This document shows positions 1 through 6,007 of a stretch of DNA of 6,328 bases, one piece after another. This DNA is from an uncultured Clostridia bacterium (GTDB lineage Bacteria; Bacillota; Clostridia; Peptostreptococcales; Anaerovoracaceae), in NCBI GenBank assembly GCA_937915045.1, contig CALDNM010000248.1, positions 1 to 6,328 of the forward strand, read 5' to 3'. Under the pieces are notes generated by a model that was not told where the DNA came from, ran no database searches, and saw nothing but the letters and a program-made list of their open reading frames with translations. Position numbers and translations under genes: made by a program. Each line of letters starts with the position of its first letter. Positions within the stretch are counted from its first letter, which is position 1.

Positions 1-356
1 TGATTTCAGACGGCGGCGATATCGTTTGTTCAGGTATAATCAATCAGCAGCAGGGAGATGTATATGAAGGCGCTCCGTGGGAGTGCCGGGCGGCAGATGA
101 AGAAGTAATGGTGCTTCACACACTTGCGGTCTCGCCGGCGTGTTCCGGGAAGGGATACGGCAGCGCGTTCGTCGGGTTTTATGAAGACATGGCGCTGGGA
201 CACGGATGCCGCGATCTCAGGATGGATACGAATGAGCGCAATACCAATGCCAGAGCGCTGTACAAGAAACTTGGGTATAAGGAGATCGATATTGCTCCAT
301 GCGTTTTCAACGGCATCGAAGGGGTCAGATTAGTGCTGCTGGAAAAAGTCCTTTAA
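1..356 (+). CDS. GNAT-family N-acetyltransferase, 3' part only
   Basis: The reading frame (codons beginning at base 3) is open to the left window edge and ends at TAA 354-356, giving 117 visible residues. The start lies outside the window. The fragment carries the acetyl-CoA-binding core of the GNAT fold: motif A, with V-S-P-A-C-S-G-K-G-Y-G at about fragment residues 43-53 (the RxxGxG/A-type pyrophosphate loop), and motif B, N-T-N-A-R-A-L-Y-K-K-L-G-Y at about 80-92, the usual helix and 'LGF/LGY' turn near the C-terminus of such enzymes. The family transfers an acetyl group from acetyl-CoA to an amine. The substrate cannot be told from this fragment. The in-frame ATG at 108 is not the true start, because family-like sequence continues upstream of it and no ribosome binding site precedes it. 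It is followed after 74 bases by the GltS-like gene on the same strand, with no canonical terminator between. Family is sure; function is open. Confidence 0.88.
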   Translation, partial: ISDGGDIVCSGIINQQQGDVYEGAPWECRAADEEVMVLHTLAVSPACSGKGYGSAFVGFYEDMALGHGCRDLRMDTNERNTNARALYKKLGYKEIDIAPCVFNGIEGVRLVLLEKVL

Positions 357-367
357 AGGCCTATACG

Positions 368-397
368 ATTGTATTAACTGACATTTGAGAATACAAT
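368..397 (+). promoter_or_regulatory. Candidate promoter of the GltS-like gene, overlapping a dyad
   Basis: TTGTAT (369-374) and TACAAT (392-397) are separated by 17 bases. The -10 matches the sigma-A consensus at 5 of 6 positions, the -35 at 3 of 6. The predicted start near 404 would leave a leader of about 27 nt containing the Shine-Dalgarno sequence at 418-424, which is a sensible layout. The same bases form a perfect 8-bp inverted repeat, ATTGTATT (368-375) and AATACAAT (390-397), so the dyad arms coincide with the two promoter boxes. It could be an operator or a chance result of the boxes themselves. No U-run follows, so it is not a terminator. Confidence 0.4.
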
Positions 398-430
398 GGG
401 ATCATAGCAGAGAAATGAGGAGGTGCTTTT

Positions 431-1936
431 ATGTCTTTTTCACCATCACTTAGTTCTGGGTTTGCCCGGACTGAAACAAGGAGCAAACATATAACGCCGT
501 CATCGGGCATGTGCTCGATGTGTACGGAGGATTGCGGGATCCTGTGTGATCTCGGGCTTGCGGCAGTGCGCGGCGCTCAGACGGTATATCCGACTACTAC
601 GGGGGCAAATCAGATCGCCGGAGAGAAGGAATACCCGCTCGATTACTCGCATTTCAACATCAACGGGCACGTGTTCGGAGCGACGGGCGCGGAGCCTGAT
701 TACGAGAGCGCGGAGATCTTCAATGTGGATCTTGGCGTGGAGTACGGGACTTACAACAAGGTAAAGATGGCGCTGCCGCTGATCCAGCCGGCGATCATCA
801 AGCTGGCGTGGCGCGACTATTTCGCGGGTGCGGCGATGGCAGGCATCACTTGCGTTGTCGGAGAGGACGCGAAGGGAAAGGACCCGGATCTCAAGATCGA
901 GGACGGAAAGATAACCGACTTCCCGATGCTCGGAGAGATCATAGGGAGCTTCAAAAAATATTACCGCGGCTATGGGCAGATCGTGCCGCAGTGCAATGTC
1001 GAGGATGATATGCTTGGTGTGCCGGAGATAGCCATCGGAAAGTACGGCGCTGAAGCGATCGAGTTCAAGTTCGGCCAGTCGGCGAAGGGGACGCAGCCGG
1101 TCAACAGGCTCGCGGATATAGATGAGGCTCTGAAGAAGCAGAGCATGGGATATCTCGTGCATCCTGATCCGTCGGACCCGGCAGTCAGGAAAGCATATGA
1201 GGACCGTGTATGTCCGAATTTTTATATGTACGGGCGTCTTCCGCAGTGGGACGAAGAATTCTTCGCGAAGCGCATAGGCCGTCTCAGGAACATGGGACTC
1301 AAGAATGTCTATTTCAAGATGGCCGGTTACGATCCGGAAGATCTGGAGCGTGTACTCAAGATCGCGTCGGATAACCGAGTCGATATGGTGACGTTCGATG
1401 GCGCGGGTGGCGGAAGCGGATACAGCCCGTCCGCGATGATGAACGAATGGTGTACGCCTACGGTGATGCTCGAGAGCAAGCTCATCGATATCGCGGAGAA
1501 GATGAAGAGAAAGAAACTGGAGATCCCGGCGATCAATATCACCGGCGGATTTTCGACAGAAGCGGACGTGTATAAAGCGCTGGCTATGGGCAATGGCGAT
1601 ATCAAGGCCGTTGGTCTCTGCCGCGCGCCGATGGCGGCCGCGATGTCAGCGAACAGGGTCGGGAAGCAGATAGAGGAAGGCACACTTCCGGAAACGCTCA
1701 AGAGGTTCGGAACTACGAAGCAGGAACTCTTTGCAGACCTGCCTGATCTGCGCGCGCTGTACGGAACAGAAGCGGATGATTTCCCTTATGGAGCGATCGG
1801 AGTTTTCTCGTACTTGAACAAGCTCGCGTTCGGCATAAGGCACTTTGGCGCGTTGAACCGCAAGTTCGATATCAAGTACTTCGATCAGTCGGACCTTGTG
1901 CCGCTGACCGATGAAGCGGCGGACCTGCTGCTGTAA
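431..1936 (+). CDS. FMN-binding glutamate synthase-related protein (stand-alone GltS-type domain)
   Basis: 501 residues. ATG 431 is preceded by AGGAGGT (418-424) with 6-nt spacing, so the start is well supported. The protein matches the FMN/TIM-barrel synthase domain of glutamate synthase. Residues 211-220 (E-F-K-F-G-Q-S-A-K-G) resemble the E-I-K-F-G-Q-G-A-K segment; 322-333 (F-D-G-A-G-G-G-S-G-Y-S-P) resemble the G-H-D-G-G-T-G-A-S-P loop; 368-387 hold the following strand and phosphate-binding glycines (T-G-G-F). In glutamate synthase this domain reduces 2-oxoglutarate plus ammonia to glutamate. No N-terminal glutaminase domain is present and no GltD-like reductase gene is adjacent, so glutamate synthase activity should not be assumed. 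The 3Fe-4S motif (C-x5-C-x4-C) that normally follows the barrel glycines is missing: residues 395-417 contain only C397. Instead an N-terminal cluster, C28, C31, C35, C39 (CX2CX3CX3C), could hold an Fe-S centre. Ile codons are mostly ATC (about 22 of 30, no ATT), unlike the transporter downstream, suggesting higher expression. No signal peptide or membrane segment is evident, so it is probably cytoplasmic. Confidence 0.85.
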   Translation: MSFSPSLSSGFARTETRSKHITPSSGMCSMCTEDCGILCDLGLAAVRGAQTVYPTTTGANQIAGEKEYPLDYSHFNINGHVFGATGAEPDYESAEIFNVDLGVEYGTYNKVKMALPLIQPAIIKLAWRDYFAGAAMAGITCVVGEDAKGKDPDLKIEDGKITDFPMLGEIIGSFKKYYRGYGQIVPQCNVEDDMLGVPEIAIGKYGAEAIEFKFGQSAKGTQPVNRLADIDEALKKQSMGYLVHPDPSDPAVRKAYEDRVCPNFYMYGRLPQWDEEFFAKRIGRLRNMGLKNVYFKMAGYDPEDLERVLKIASDNRVDMVTFDGAGGGSGYSPSAMMNEWCTPTVMLESKLIDIAEKMKRKKLEIPAINITGGFSTEADVYKALAMGNGDIKAVGLCRAPMAAAMSANRVGKQIEEGTLPETLKRFGTTKQELFADLPDLRALYGTEADDFPYGAIGVFSYLNKLAFGIRHFGALNRKFDIKYFDQSDLVPLTDEAADLLL

Positions 1937-1976
1937 AGCAACTTAGCGCTTGACCGCTTTAGCAGAGAAGAGTATT

Positions 1977-2033
1977 ATGTAAAGCATATAGTTTTTGCGT
2001 TTATTCGCGAAATTATATGCTTTACATTTTTTT
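1977..2033 (+). terminator. Intrinsic terminator after the GltS-like gene
   Basis: A long hairpin: left arm 1977-1999, loop 2000-2005 (TTTATT), right arm 2006-2027. The pairs are continuous apart from one bulged T in the left arm and two G-U pairs, and include an AT-rich 14-bp run (ATGTAAAGCATATA with its complement). A T-run (2027-2033) follows directly. The left arm has no matching A-run, so it should act mainly for plus-strand transcription. It begins 41 bases after the stop codon at 1936. Confidence 0.88.
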
Positions 2034-2077
2034 ACGTTATTATACATTATTATATTCAATTGTTGAGAAGGAGAATC
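2034..2077 (+). promoter_or_regulatory. AT-rich leader of the symporter gene with ribosome binding site
   Basis: This gap between terminator and symporter must hold the promoter if the terminator is efficient. Several -10-like hexamers overlap: TATTAT (2048-2053) and TATATT (2051-2056). A -35-like TTTACA (2021-2026) lies inside the terminator's right arm, but its spacing suits only a weak TACATT (2043-2048), so I cannot fix a single promoter. AAGGAG at 2068-2073 is the Shine-Dalgarno sequence and selects ATG 2078 over the in-frame TTG at 2060, which lies upstream of that site. Confidence 0.4.
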
Positions 2078-3499
2078 ATGTCACAAAACAGCAAGGGCAG
2101 TTTCGGATCCAATTTCGGGTTCCTGATGGCTGCCGTAGGCTCGGCGATAGGACTGGGCAACATATGGGGATTCCCATATAAAATGGGGGCCAACGGAGGC
2201 TTCGCGTTTTTACTTATTTACATCATACTCGCGATATTTATAGGATATCCGCTGATGCTCGGTGAGATCTCACTGGGGCGCAAAACCGGAAAAGCGGCTA
2301 TCGAAGCGTACAGAGAGGCGGACTCACGGTTCACGATCAACGGTGTTTTCGAAACGATCGTCCCGTTCCTGCTGCTTTGCTTCTACTGTGTACTCGGCGG
2401 AGTAGTCATAAAGTATGTCATCGCTAATCTCGGCGACCTTATAGGCGCGAGCTGGGGCGTGAACGGTGTGGCGGCAGACGCGTTCTTCGGAGGATTCATT
2501 ACACACCCTTCGGCGAGTATAGTATTCACACTCATATTCATAGCGCTCACATCGCTTGTCGTGCTCGGAGGAGTATCTGGCGGGATAGAAAAATTCTGCA
2601 AGGTCGGTATGCCGGCACTCTTTATCATGTTGATCGTAGTCGTTATCAAATGCTGCACACTGCCGGGAGCGGAAAAGGGACTCGCCTTCATGTTCAAGCC
2701 GGACTTCTCGGTATTCGCCGGGACAGGATGGTTCAAAGTGTTCGCGGTCGCCGGGAGCCAGATGTTCTTCTCACTGTCTCTCGCGTCAGGATGCCTGATC
2801 GCTTACGGATCATACCTCGATAAAAAAGAGAATCTTGAAAAGAACGCTATACTCATTCCTGTCTTCGATACCATAGCGGCACTTCTGGCCGGCATGGCGG
2901 TCATACCGGCAGTCTTCGCTGAAGGGATCGAACCGTCGGCGGGACCGGGGCTTCTGTTCGTTTCGCTGCAGACGGTGTTCGAATCGATGGGGAAAGTCGG
3001 CCCGATATTCGGACTGATCTTCTACATACTCGTATTCGTCGCGGCATTTTCATCATCCATAGGAATGATGGAAGGCGGGATCTCGGCAGTAATGGACGCT
3101 CGCATCAAAAAAGGCAAAGGCGCGAACAGACCGCGTGTGACGCTCATCATCACGATAACATCGATACTCGGGGCATTACTTGTAGCAGCCGATCAGCTTG
3201 GCTCGAACACAGGGATGTGGAAACCGTTTGGGCTTGGAAGCTGGCTCGATGTCTTCGATCTCGGCGCGGAAGGTATACTCATGCCGCTCGGCGGACTTTT
3301 GATGGCGATAGTCCTCGGATGGACGAGACGCGGATTCATAGATGACGAAGTATCGCTCGCGTCACCGTACAGAACGAAGGGATTCGTGAATGTCTGCTAC
3401 AGATATATAGCACCGGTATTCATGATATTCATACTGTTCGTACAGCTGAGCAGTTTCTTCTTCTCGGGTACTGCCTGGTATCAGGCACTGATGGGGTAG
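2078..3499 (+). CDS. Neurotransmitter:sodium symporter (NSS/SNF) family transporter
   Basis: 473 residues from ATG 2078, chosen because AAGGAG (2068-2073) sits just upstream. Length and about 11 membrane segments fit bacterial members of the LeuT/MhsT/Tyt1 family, which import amino acids with Na+ across the cytoplasmic membrane. Helix 1 carries the hallmark G-S-A-I-G-L-G-N-I-W-G-F-P-Y (21-34), with the unwound substrate/Na+ region. Helix 2 is followed by G-E-I-S-L-G-R (62-68). Helix 6 has the broken S-L-S-L-A-S-G (232-238). Helix 7 has F-D-T-I (263-266), and helix 8 has S-S-S (325-327), which likely supplies Na2-site hydroxyls. Other helices lie at about 92-115, 148-164, 176-192, 353-371, 396-415 and 440-462. 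Where LeuT and most relatives have the outer gate arginine (G-N-x-x-R-F-P) this protein has Gly31, while an Asp (D394) remains near the expected partner in helix 10. Substrate cannot be read from the sequence; a hydrophobic or aromatic amino acid is the family-based guess. Ile codons favour ATA (about 25 of 44). It lies between two strong terminators, so it is probably monocistronic. Confidence 0.93.
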   Translation: MSQNSKGSFGSNFGFLMAAVGSAIGLGNIWGFPYKMGANGGFAFLLIYIILAIFIGYPLMLGEISLGRKTGKAAIEAYREADSRFTINGVFETIVPFLLLCFYCVLGGVVIKYVIANLGDLIGASWGVNGVAADAFFGGFITHPSASIVFTLIFIALTSLVVLGGVSGGIEKFCKVGMPALFIMLIVVVIKCCTLPGAEKGLAFMFKPDFSVFAGTGWFKVFAVAGSQMFFSLSLASGCLIAYGSYLDKKENLEKNAILIPVFDTIAALLAGMAVIPAVFAEGIEPSAGPGLLFVSLQTVFESMGKVGPIFGLIFYILVFVAAFSSSIGMMEGGISAVMDARIKKGKGANRPRVTLIITITSILGALLVAADQLGSNTGMWKPFGLGSWLDVFDLGAEGILMPLGGLLMAIVLGWTRRGFIDDEVSLASPYRTKGFVNVCYRYIAPVFMIFILFVQLSSFFFSGTAWYQALMG

Positions 3500-3546
3500 A
3501 AAAACTGCCCTGTTTCGGAGAAAAAATCCGGAGCAGGGCAGTTTTT
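3500..3546 (+). terminator. Intrinsic terminator after the NSS symporter
   Basis: The hairpin begins at the base after the stop codon. Arms 3500-3519 and 3527-3546 pair along all 20 positions (two G-U), with a 7-nt loop GAAAAAA (3520-3526). The core is AAAAACTGCCCTG with CAGGGCAGTTTTT. A-run at the 5' side and T-run at the 3' side mean it could stop transcription from either strand, though no converging gene is seen here. Confidence 0.93.
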
Positions 3547-3549
3547 GAA

Positions 3550-3578
3550 TTTACTTTGAACATGGTCACTGATATTAT
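3550..3578 (+). promoter_or_regulatory. Probable promoter of the MATE gene (extended -10)
   Basis: TTTACT (3550-3555, 4 of 6 to consensus) and TATTAT (3573-3578, 5 of 6) are 17 bases apart, and TGA directly before the -10 gives a TGn extended -10. Counting seven bases on from the -10 end places the transcription start at or next to A3585, the A of the ATG start codon. It lies just after the symporter terminator, as expected for an independent unit. Confidence 0.55.
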
Positions 3579-3584
3579 ATAGTG

Positions 3585-4952
3585 ATGACATATGAAAGAT
3601 TAGATAAAAACAAAAAAGCGCTGTACAAAAAACTCGCGGTGGTCGCGGTCCCGATAGCTCTCCAGAGCCTGATCGGTTCATCTTTGAACCTCGTCGACAA
3701 CCTGATGGTCGGGAGCCTTGGAGAAACTGAACTCGCGGCGGTCGGAGTCGGTGTGCAGATCTATACATTGTTCTATCTTTTCATATATGGATTTGCGAGC
3801 GGATGTTCGACCTTTATGGCGCAGTTCTGGGGATCAGGCAACGTGAAAGGCATAAAAAAAGCGATGGGGTTCACCTTCGTGGTCTGCTTTTCAATAGGAA
3901 TACTCTTTTTCCTGGCCGCGGAGTTTTTCCCGGAAAAGATCATGAGGATATTCACGAACATACCGGAAGTTATCGCGATAGGGAAGGTCTATATACAGAC
4001 TTGCGCGCCGAGTTTCCTCTTAATGCCGTTCAATCAGTCGTTCGAGATATCTCTCCGCGCGACGCAGCAGACGCACCTTCCGCTGATTGCGAGCATCGCG
4101 GCATTCTGTACAAATACATTGCTGAACTATATCCTCATATTCGGGCATTTCGGAGCACCGGCGCTGGGAGTGAAGGGCGCGGCGACGGCTACAGTGATCG
4201 CGAGGATCATTCAGCTTTCGATACTTCTGTTCATAGTTTTCGCTCGGAAGAATATAGTGGCAGGCACGCCGCGGGAATACTTCGGATGGACACCTGATTT
4301 CAGAAAGCGCGTTCTCAGGAACTCGATACCCACAACATTGAACGAAAGCCTGTGGTCGCTCGGGACATCTATGTATGTGGCGGCGTTCGCGCGTGTGGGC
4401 ATCACGGAATACGCGGCGGTACAGGCCGGGAATACGATACAGAACGTATTCATCATGGCGGCGTTCAGCTTGTCTGACGCGGCGCTTATACTGGTCGGAC
4501 AGAAACTCGGACAGAAGAAACCGGATGAGGCTGTGATACTGACGAAGAAGCTCCTGCGGATCGGGGCATTCATCGGGTTTATATTCGGACTTGTACTGAT
4601 AGCTGTAGCAAGACCGCTGATATCATTGTTTGATTTCACACCACTCGGAGAAAAATACACATTCTATATACTGATAGTCCTTGGGCTCACCATGGCGCTC
4701 CCTGTATATAATGTGATGATCGTATCGGGAGTGCTTCGCGCCGGCGGAGACACGAAATTCGCCATGCTCGGAGAGACGGGTACAATATGGCTGTACGCGG
4801 TGCCGGTCGCTTTCATTACTGCACTGTATCTGCACTGGCCGATATACTTTTGCATACTCGCGGTCAAAGGGGAAGAAGTAATAAAGTGCGCGATCATGAC
4901 AGCGCGCGTCATCTCAAAGAAATGGGTCAAGAATGTTGTAACGGATCTTTGA
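3585..4952 (+). CDS. MATE-family efflux transporter
   Basis: 455 residues from ATG 3585. An adjoining in-frame GTG at 3582 would add one residue, and an in-frame stop at 3570-3572 rules out a longer form. Length and about 12 membrane helices in two homologous halves fit the MATE (NorM/DinF-like) family, which exports drugs or metabolites using Na+ or H+ gradients at the cytoplasmic membrane. Signs (numbered from GTG): V-P-I-A-L-Q (23-28); L-V-D-N-L-M-V-G (37-44) with the conserved helix-1 aspartate D39; L-R-A-T-Q-Q-T (158-164), the end-of-helix signature; L-G-V-K-G-A-A-T-A-T (195-204); and in the second half G-V-L-R-A-G-G-D-T-K-F (383-393), followed by the terminal helices and a basic tail. 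No Shine-Dalgarno sequence precedes the start; the 25 bases upstream are AT-rich and overlap the predicted promoter, so translation may be leaderless. No terminator separates it from purC 58 bases later, so readthrough into purC is possible. Substrate unknown. Confidence 0.93.
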   Translation: MTYERLDKNKKALYKKLAVVAVPIALQSLIGSSLNLVDNLMVGSLGETELAAVGVGVQIYTLFYLFIYGFASGCSTFMAQFWGSGNVKGIKKAMGFTFVVCFSIGILFFLAAEFFPEKIMRIFTNIPEVIAIGKVYIQTCAPSFLLMPFNQSFEISLRATQQTHLPLIASIAAFCTNTLLNYILIFGHFGAPALGVKGAATATVIARIIQLSILLFIVFARKNIVAGTPREYFGWTPDFRKRVLRNSIPTTLNESLWSLGTSMYVAAFARVGITEYAAVQAGNTIQNVFIMAAFSLSDAALILVGQKLGQKKPDEAVILTKKLLRIGAFIGFIFGLVLIAVARPLISLFDFTPLGEKYTFYILIVLGLTMALPVYNVMIVSGVLRAGGDTKFAMLGETGTIWLYAVPVAFITALYLHWPIYFCILAVKGEEVIKCAIMTARVISKKWVKNVVTDL

Positions 4953-4958
4953 TAGTTA

Positions 4959-4967
4959 TGGTATAAT
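4959..4967 (+). promoter_or_regulatory. Promoter of purC (extended -10)
   Basis: TGGTATAAT is a perfect TATAAT -10 (4962-4967) with a TGn extension, beginning 7 bases after the MATE stop codon. No good -35 lies at 16-18 bases; TTGTAA (4936-4941) is 20 bases away. Extended -10 promoters tolerate a weak -35. Predicted start near 4974 gives a leader of about 37 nt, too short for a purine riboswitch. Confidence 0.7.
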
Positions 4968-4999
4968 TGAAAATCATAGAAACGTACAGGGAAAGAATC

Positions 5000-5005
5000 G
5001 AGGGA
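5000..5005 (+). promoter_or_regulatory. Ribosome binding site of purC
   Basis: GAGGGA lies 5 nt before ATG 5011 and is a moderate match to the Shine-Dalgarno consensus; the further AGGGAAAG (4988-4995) is too distant to serve. Confidence 0.6.
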
Positions 5006-5010
5006 ACACA

Positions 5011-5883
5011 ATGAAAGAATATACACCTATCAAAGAGGGCAAAGTACGCGAAGTTTACGACAACGGCGACAGCCTGATCATGGTGGCTACGGACAGGATC
5101 TCCGCGTTCGACCACATTCTGAAAAATAAAGTCGAGAACAAAGGAGCGATACTTACTCAGATGTCGCGTTTCTGGTTCGATTTCACAAAGGACGATGTAC
5201 CGAATCACATGTTATCGGTCGATGTGGACGACATGCCGGAGTTCTTCAGGAACGATAATTACAGAGGACGCAGCATGATGTGCAAAAAGCTCACGATGCT
5301 CCCTGTCGAGTGCATAGTCCGCGGGTATATCACGGGCAGCGGCTGGAAGAGCTATCAGGAGTCGGGCACGGTCTGCGGGATCAAACTGAAGGAAGGACTC
5401 GTCGAGTCGGACAAGCTTCCTGAACCGATATTCACGCCGAGCACGAAAGCCGAGATAGGCGACCATGATGAAAATGTCTCATACGAGCAGAGCATAGATT
5501 ATCTCGAGAAGGAATTCCCGGGGCATGGCGAAGAGTACGCGACGAAGATCAGGGATTATACTGTGGGGCTTTACAAGAAATGCGCTGAGTACGCTCTGAC
5601 GAAGAATATAATAATCGCCGACACGAAGTTCGAGTTCGGACTGAATGAAAAGGGCGAGGTCGTGCTGGGCGATGAGATGCTCACGCCGGACAGCTCAAGG
5701 TTCTGGCCTCTTGACGGATACAAGCCGGGACAGTCGCAGCCGTCTTACGACAAGCAGTTTGTGAGAGACTGGCTGGTAGCGAATCCTGACAGCGGATACG
5801 ATCTGCCGCAGGACGTCATAGACAAGACGATCGGGAAATATAAAGAAGCGTTCCTGATGCTTACAGGAAAAGAATTCAAATAG
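5011..5883 (+). CDS. purC: Phosphoribosylaminoimidazole-succinocarboxamide synthase (SAICAR synthetase)
   Basis: 290 residues. It joins CAIR and aspartate with ATP hydrolysis to form SAICAR, a step of de novo purine synthesis in the cytoplasm. Both family signatures are present: L-P-V-E-C-I-V-R-G-Y-I-T-G-S-G (97-111) and I-A-D-T-K-F-E-F-G (202-210). Also seen are the N-terminal ATP-site segment G-K-V-R-E-V-Y (10-16), A-T-D-R-I-S-A-F-D (26-34), the F-T-P-S-T-K-A-E segment (141-148) and D-E-M-L-T-P-D-S-S-R-F-W (221-232). The length is that of the longer form (about 290-310 residues, as in yeast Ade1 and some bacteria), not the roughly 235-residue form of E. coli or B. subtilis. The extra length lies in the middle insert (about 120-185) and the C-terminal tail. 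The start is fixed by the leader described above and by family N-terminus alignment. No other purine gene is next to it: MATE lies upstream and a convergent small membrane protein downstream, so it is an orphan copy in this window with its own promoter and terminator. Confidence 0.97.
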   Translation: MKEYTPIKEGKVREVYDNGDSLIMVATDRISAFDHILKNKVENKGAILTQMSRFWFDFTKDDVPNHMLSVDVDDMPEFFRNDNYRGRSMMCKKLTMLPVECIVRGYITGSGWKSYQESGTVCGIKLKEGLVESDKLPEPIFTPSTKAEIGDHDENVSYEQSIDYLEKEFPGHGEEYATKIRDYTVGLYKKCAEYALTKNIIIADTKFEFGLNEKGEVVLGDEMLTPDSSRFWPLDGYKPGQSQPSYDKQFVRDWLVANPDSGYDLPQDVIDKTIGKYKEAFLMLTGKEFK

Positions 5884-5896
5884 AAAATACATATAA

Positions 5897-5933
5897 CGGA
5901 AACGGACGGGTCGATATGATCCGTCCGTTTTCG
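5897..5933 (+). terminator. Intrinsic terminator after purC
   Basis: Arms 5897-5912 and 5918-5933 pair along 16 positions (two G-U) around a 5-nt loop GATAT; the core is AAACGGACGG with its complement. T-rich sequence (TTTTCGCTTTC, from 5928) follows or overlaps the 3' arm. It starts 14 bases after the purC stop. It may also help stop the convergent minus-strand transcript, though the T-run on that side is poor. Confidence 0.85.
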
Positions 5934-6007
5934 CTTTCACTTTTAACTTATTTACTCACTTATTTTCTATCTATATCAAACCCTGAGGTCGTGAAGGGAC
6001 TCAGCGA
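5934..6007. other. Intergenic gap between convergent genes
   Basis: T-rich on the plus strand, with a direct repeat ACTTATTT at 5946-5953 and 5958-5965 (12-base period) and a looser third copy before it. A weak hairpin CTGAG (5983-5987) / CTCAG (6000-6004) sits just beyond the minus-strand gene's stop; its tail TTTGATATAG on the minus strand makes it at best a poor terminator. I see no gene here. Confidence 0.5.

Noticed and set aside
108..356. ATG at 108 as the start of a small acetyltransferase
   Set aside because: The frame is open to the left edge with plausible GNAT sequence upstream, and no Shine-Dalgarno sequence precedes 108. It is a gene cut by the window, not a short gene.
350..359. 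Perfect palindrome CCTTTAAAGG across the acetyltransferase stop codon
   Set aside because: It is a short palindrome with no loop, so it cannot form a useful hairpin, and it is expected by chance at this length.
368..397. Inverted repeat as a terminator for the acetyltransferase gene
   Set aside because: The 8-bp AT-rich stem with a 14-base loop has no following T-run, and the arms coincide with -35/-10-like boxes, so a promoter reading is better.
500..1162. Minus-strand open frame of 220 codons inside the GltS-like gene
   Set aside because: It lies antisense to a well-supported gene, has no ribosome binding site that I can see and an Arg/Leu/His-rich composition typical of the reverse complement of a GC-rich coding frame.
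2060..2077. TTG at 2060 as the start of the symporter
   Set aside because: The Shine-Dalgarno sequence AAGGAG lies downstream of it and at a usable distance from ATG 2078, and family members start close to the latter.
3803..4297. Plus-strand frame of 164 codons within the MATE gene
   Set aside because: It is an out-of-frame shadow of the MATE coding sequence, with composition rich in Arg, Asp and Gly and no start signals.
4968..5010. Purine riboswitch ahead of purC
   Set aside because: The leader from the predicted start is only about 37 nt and shows no three-helix junction or conserved core.
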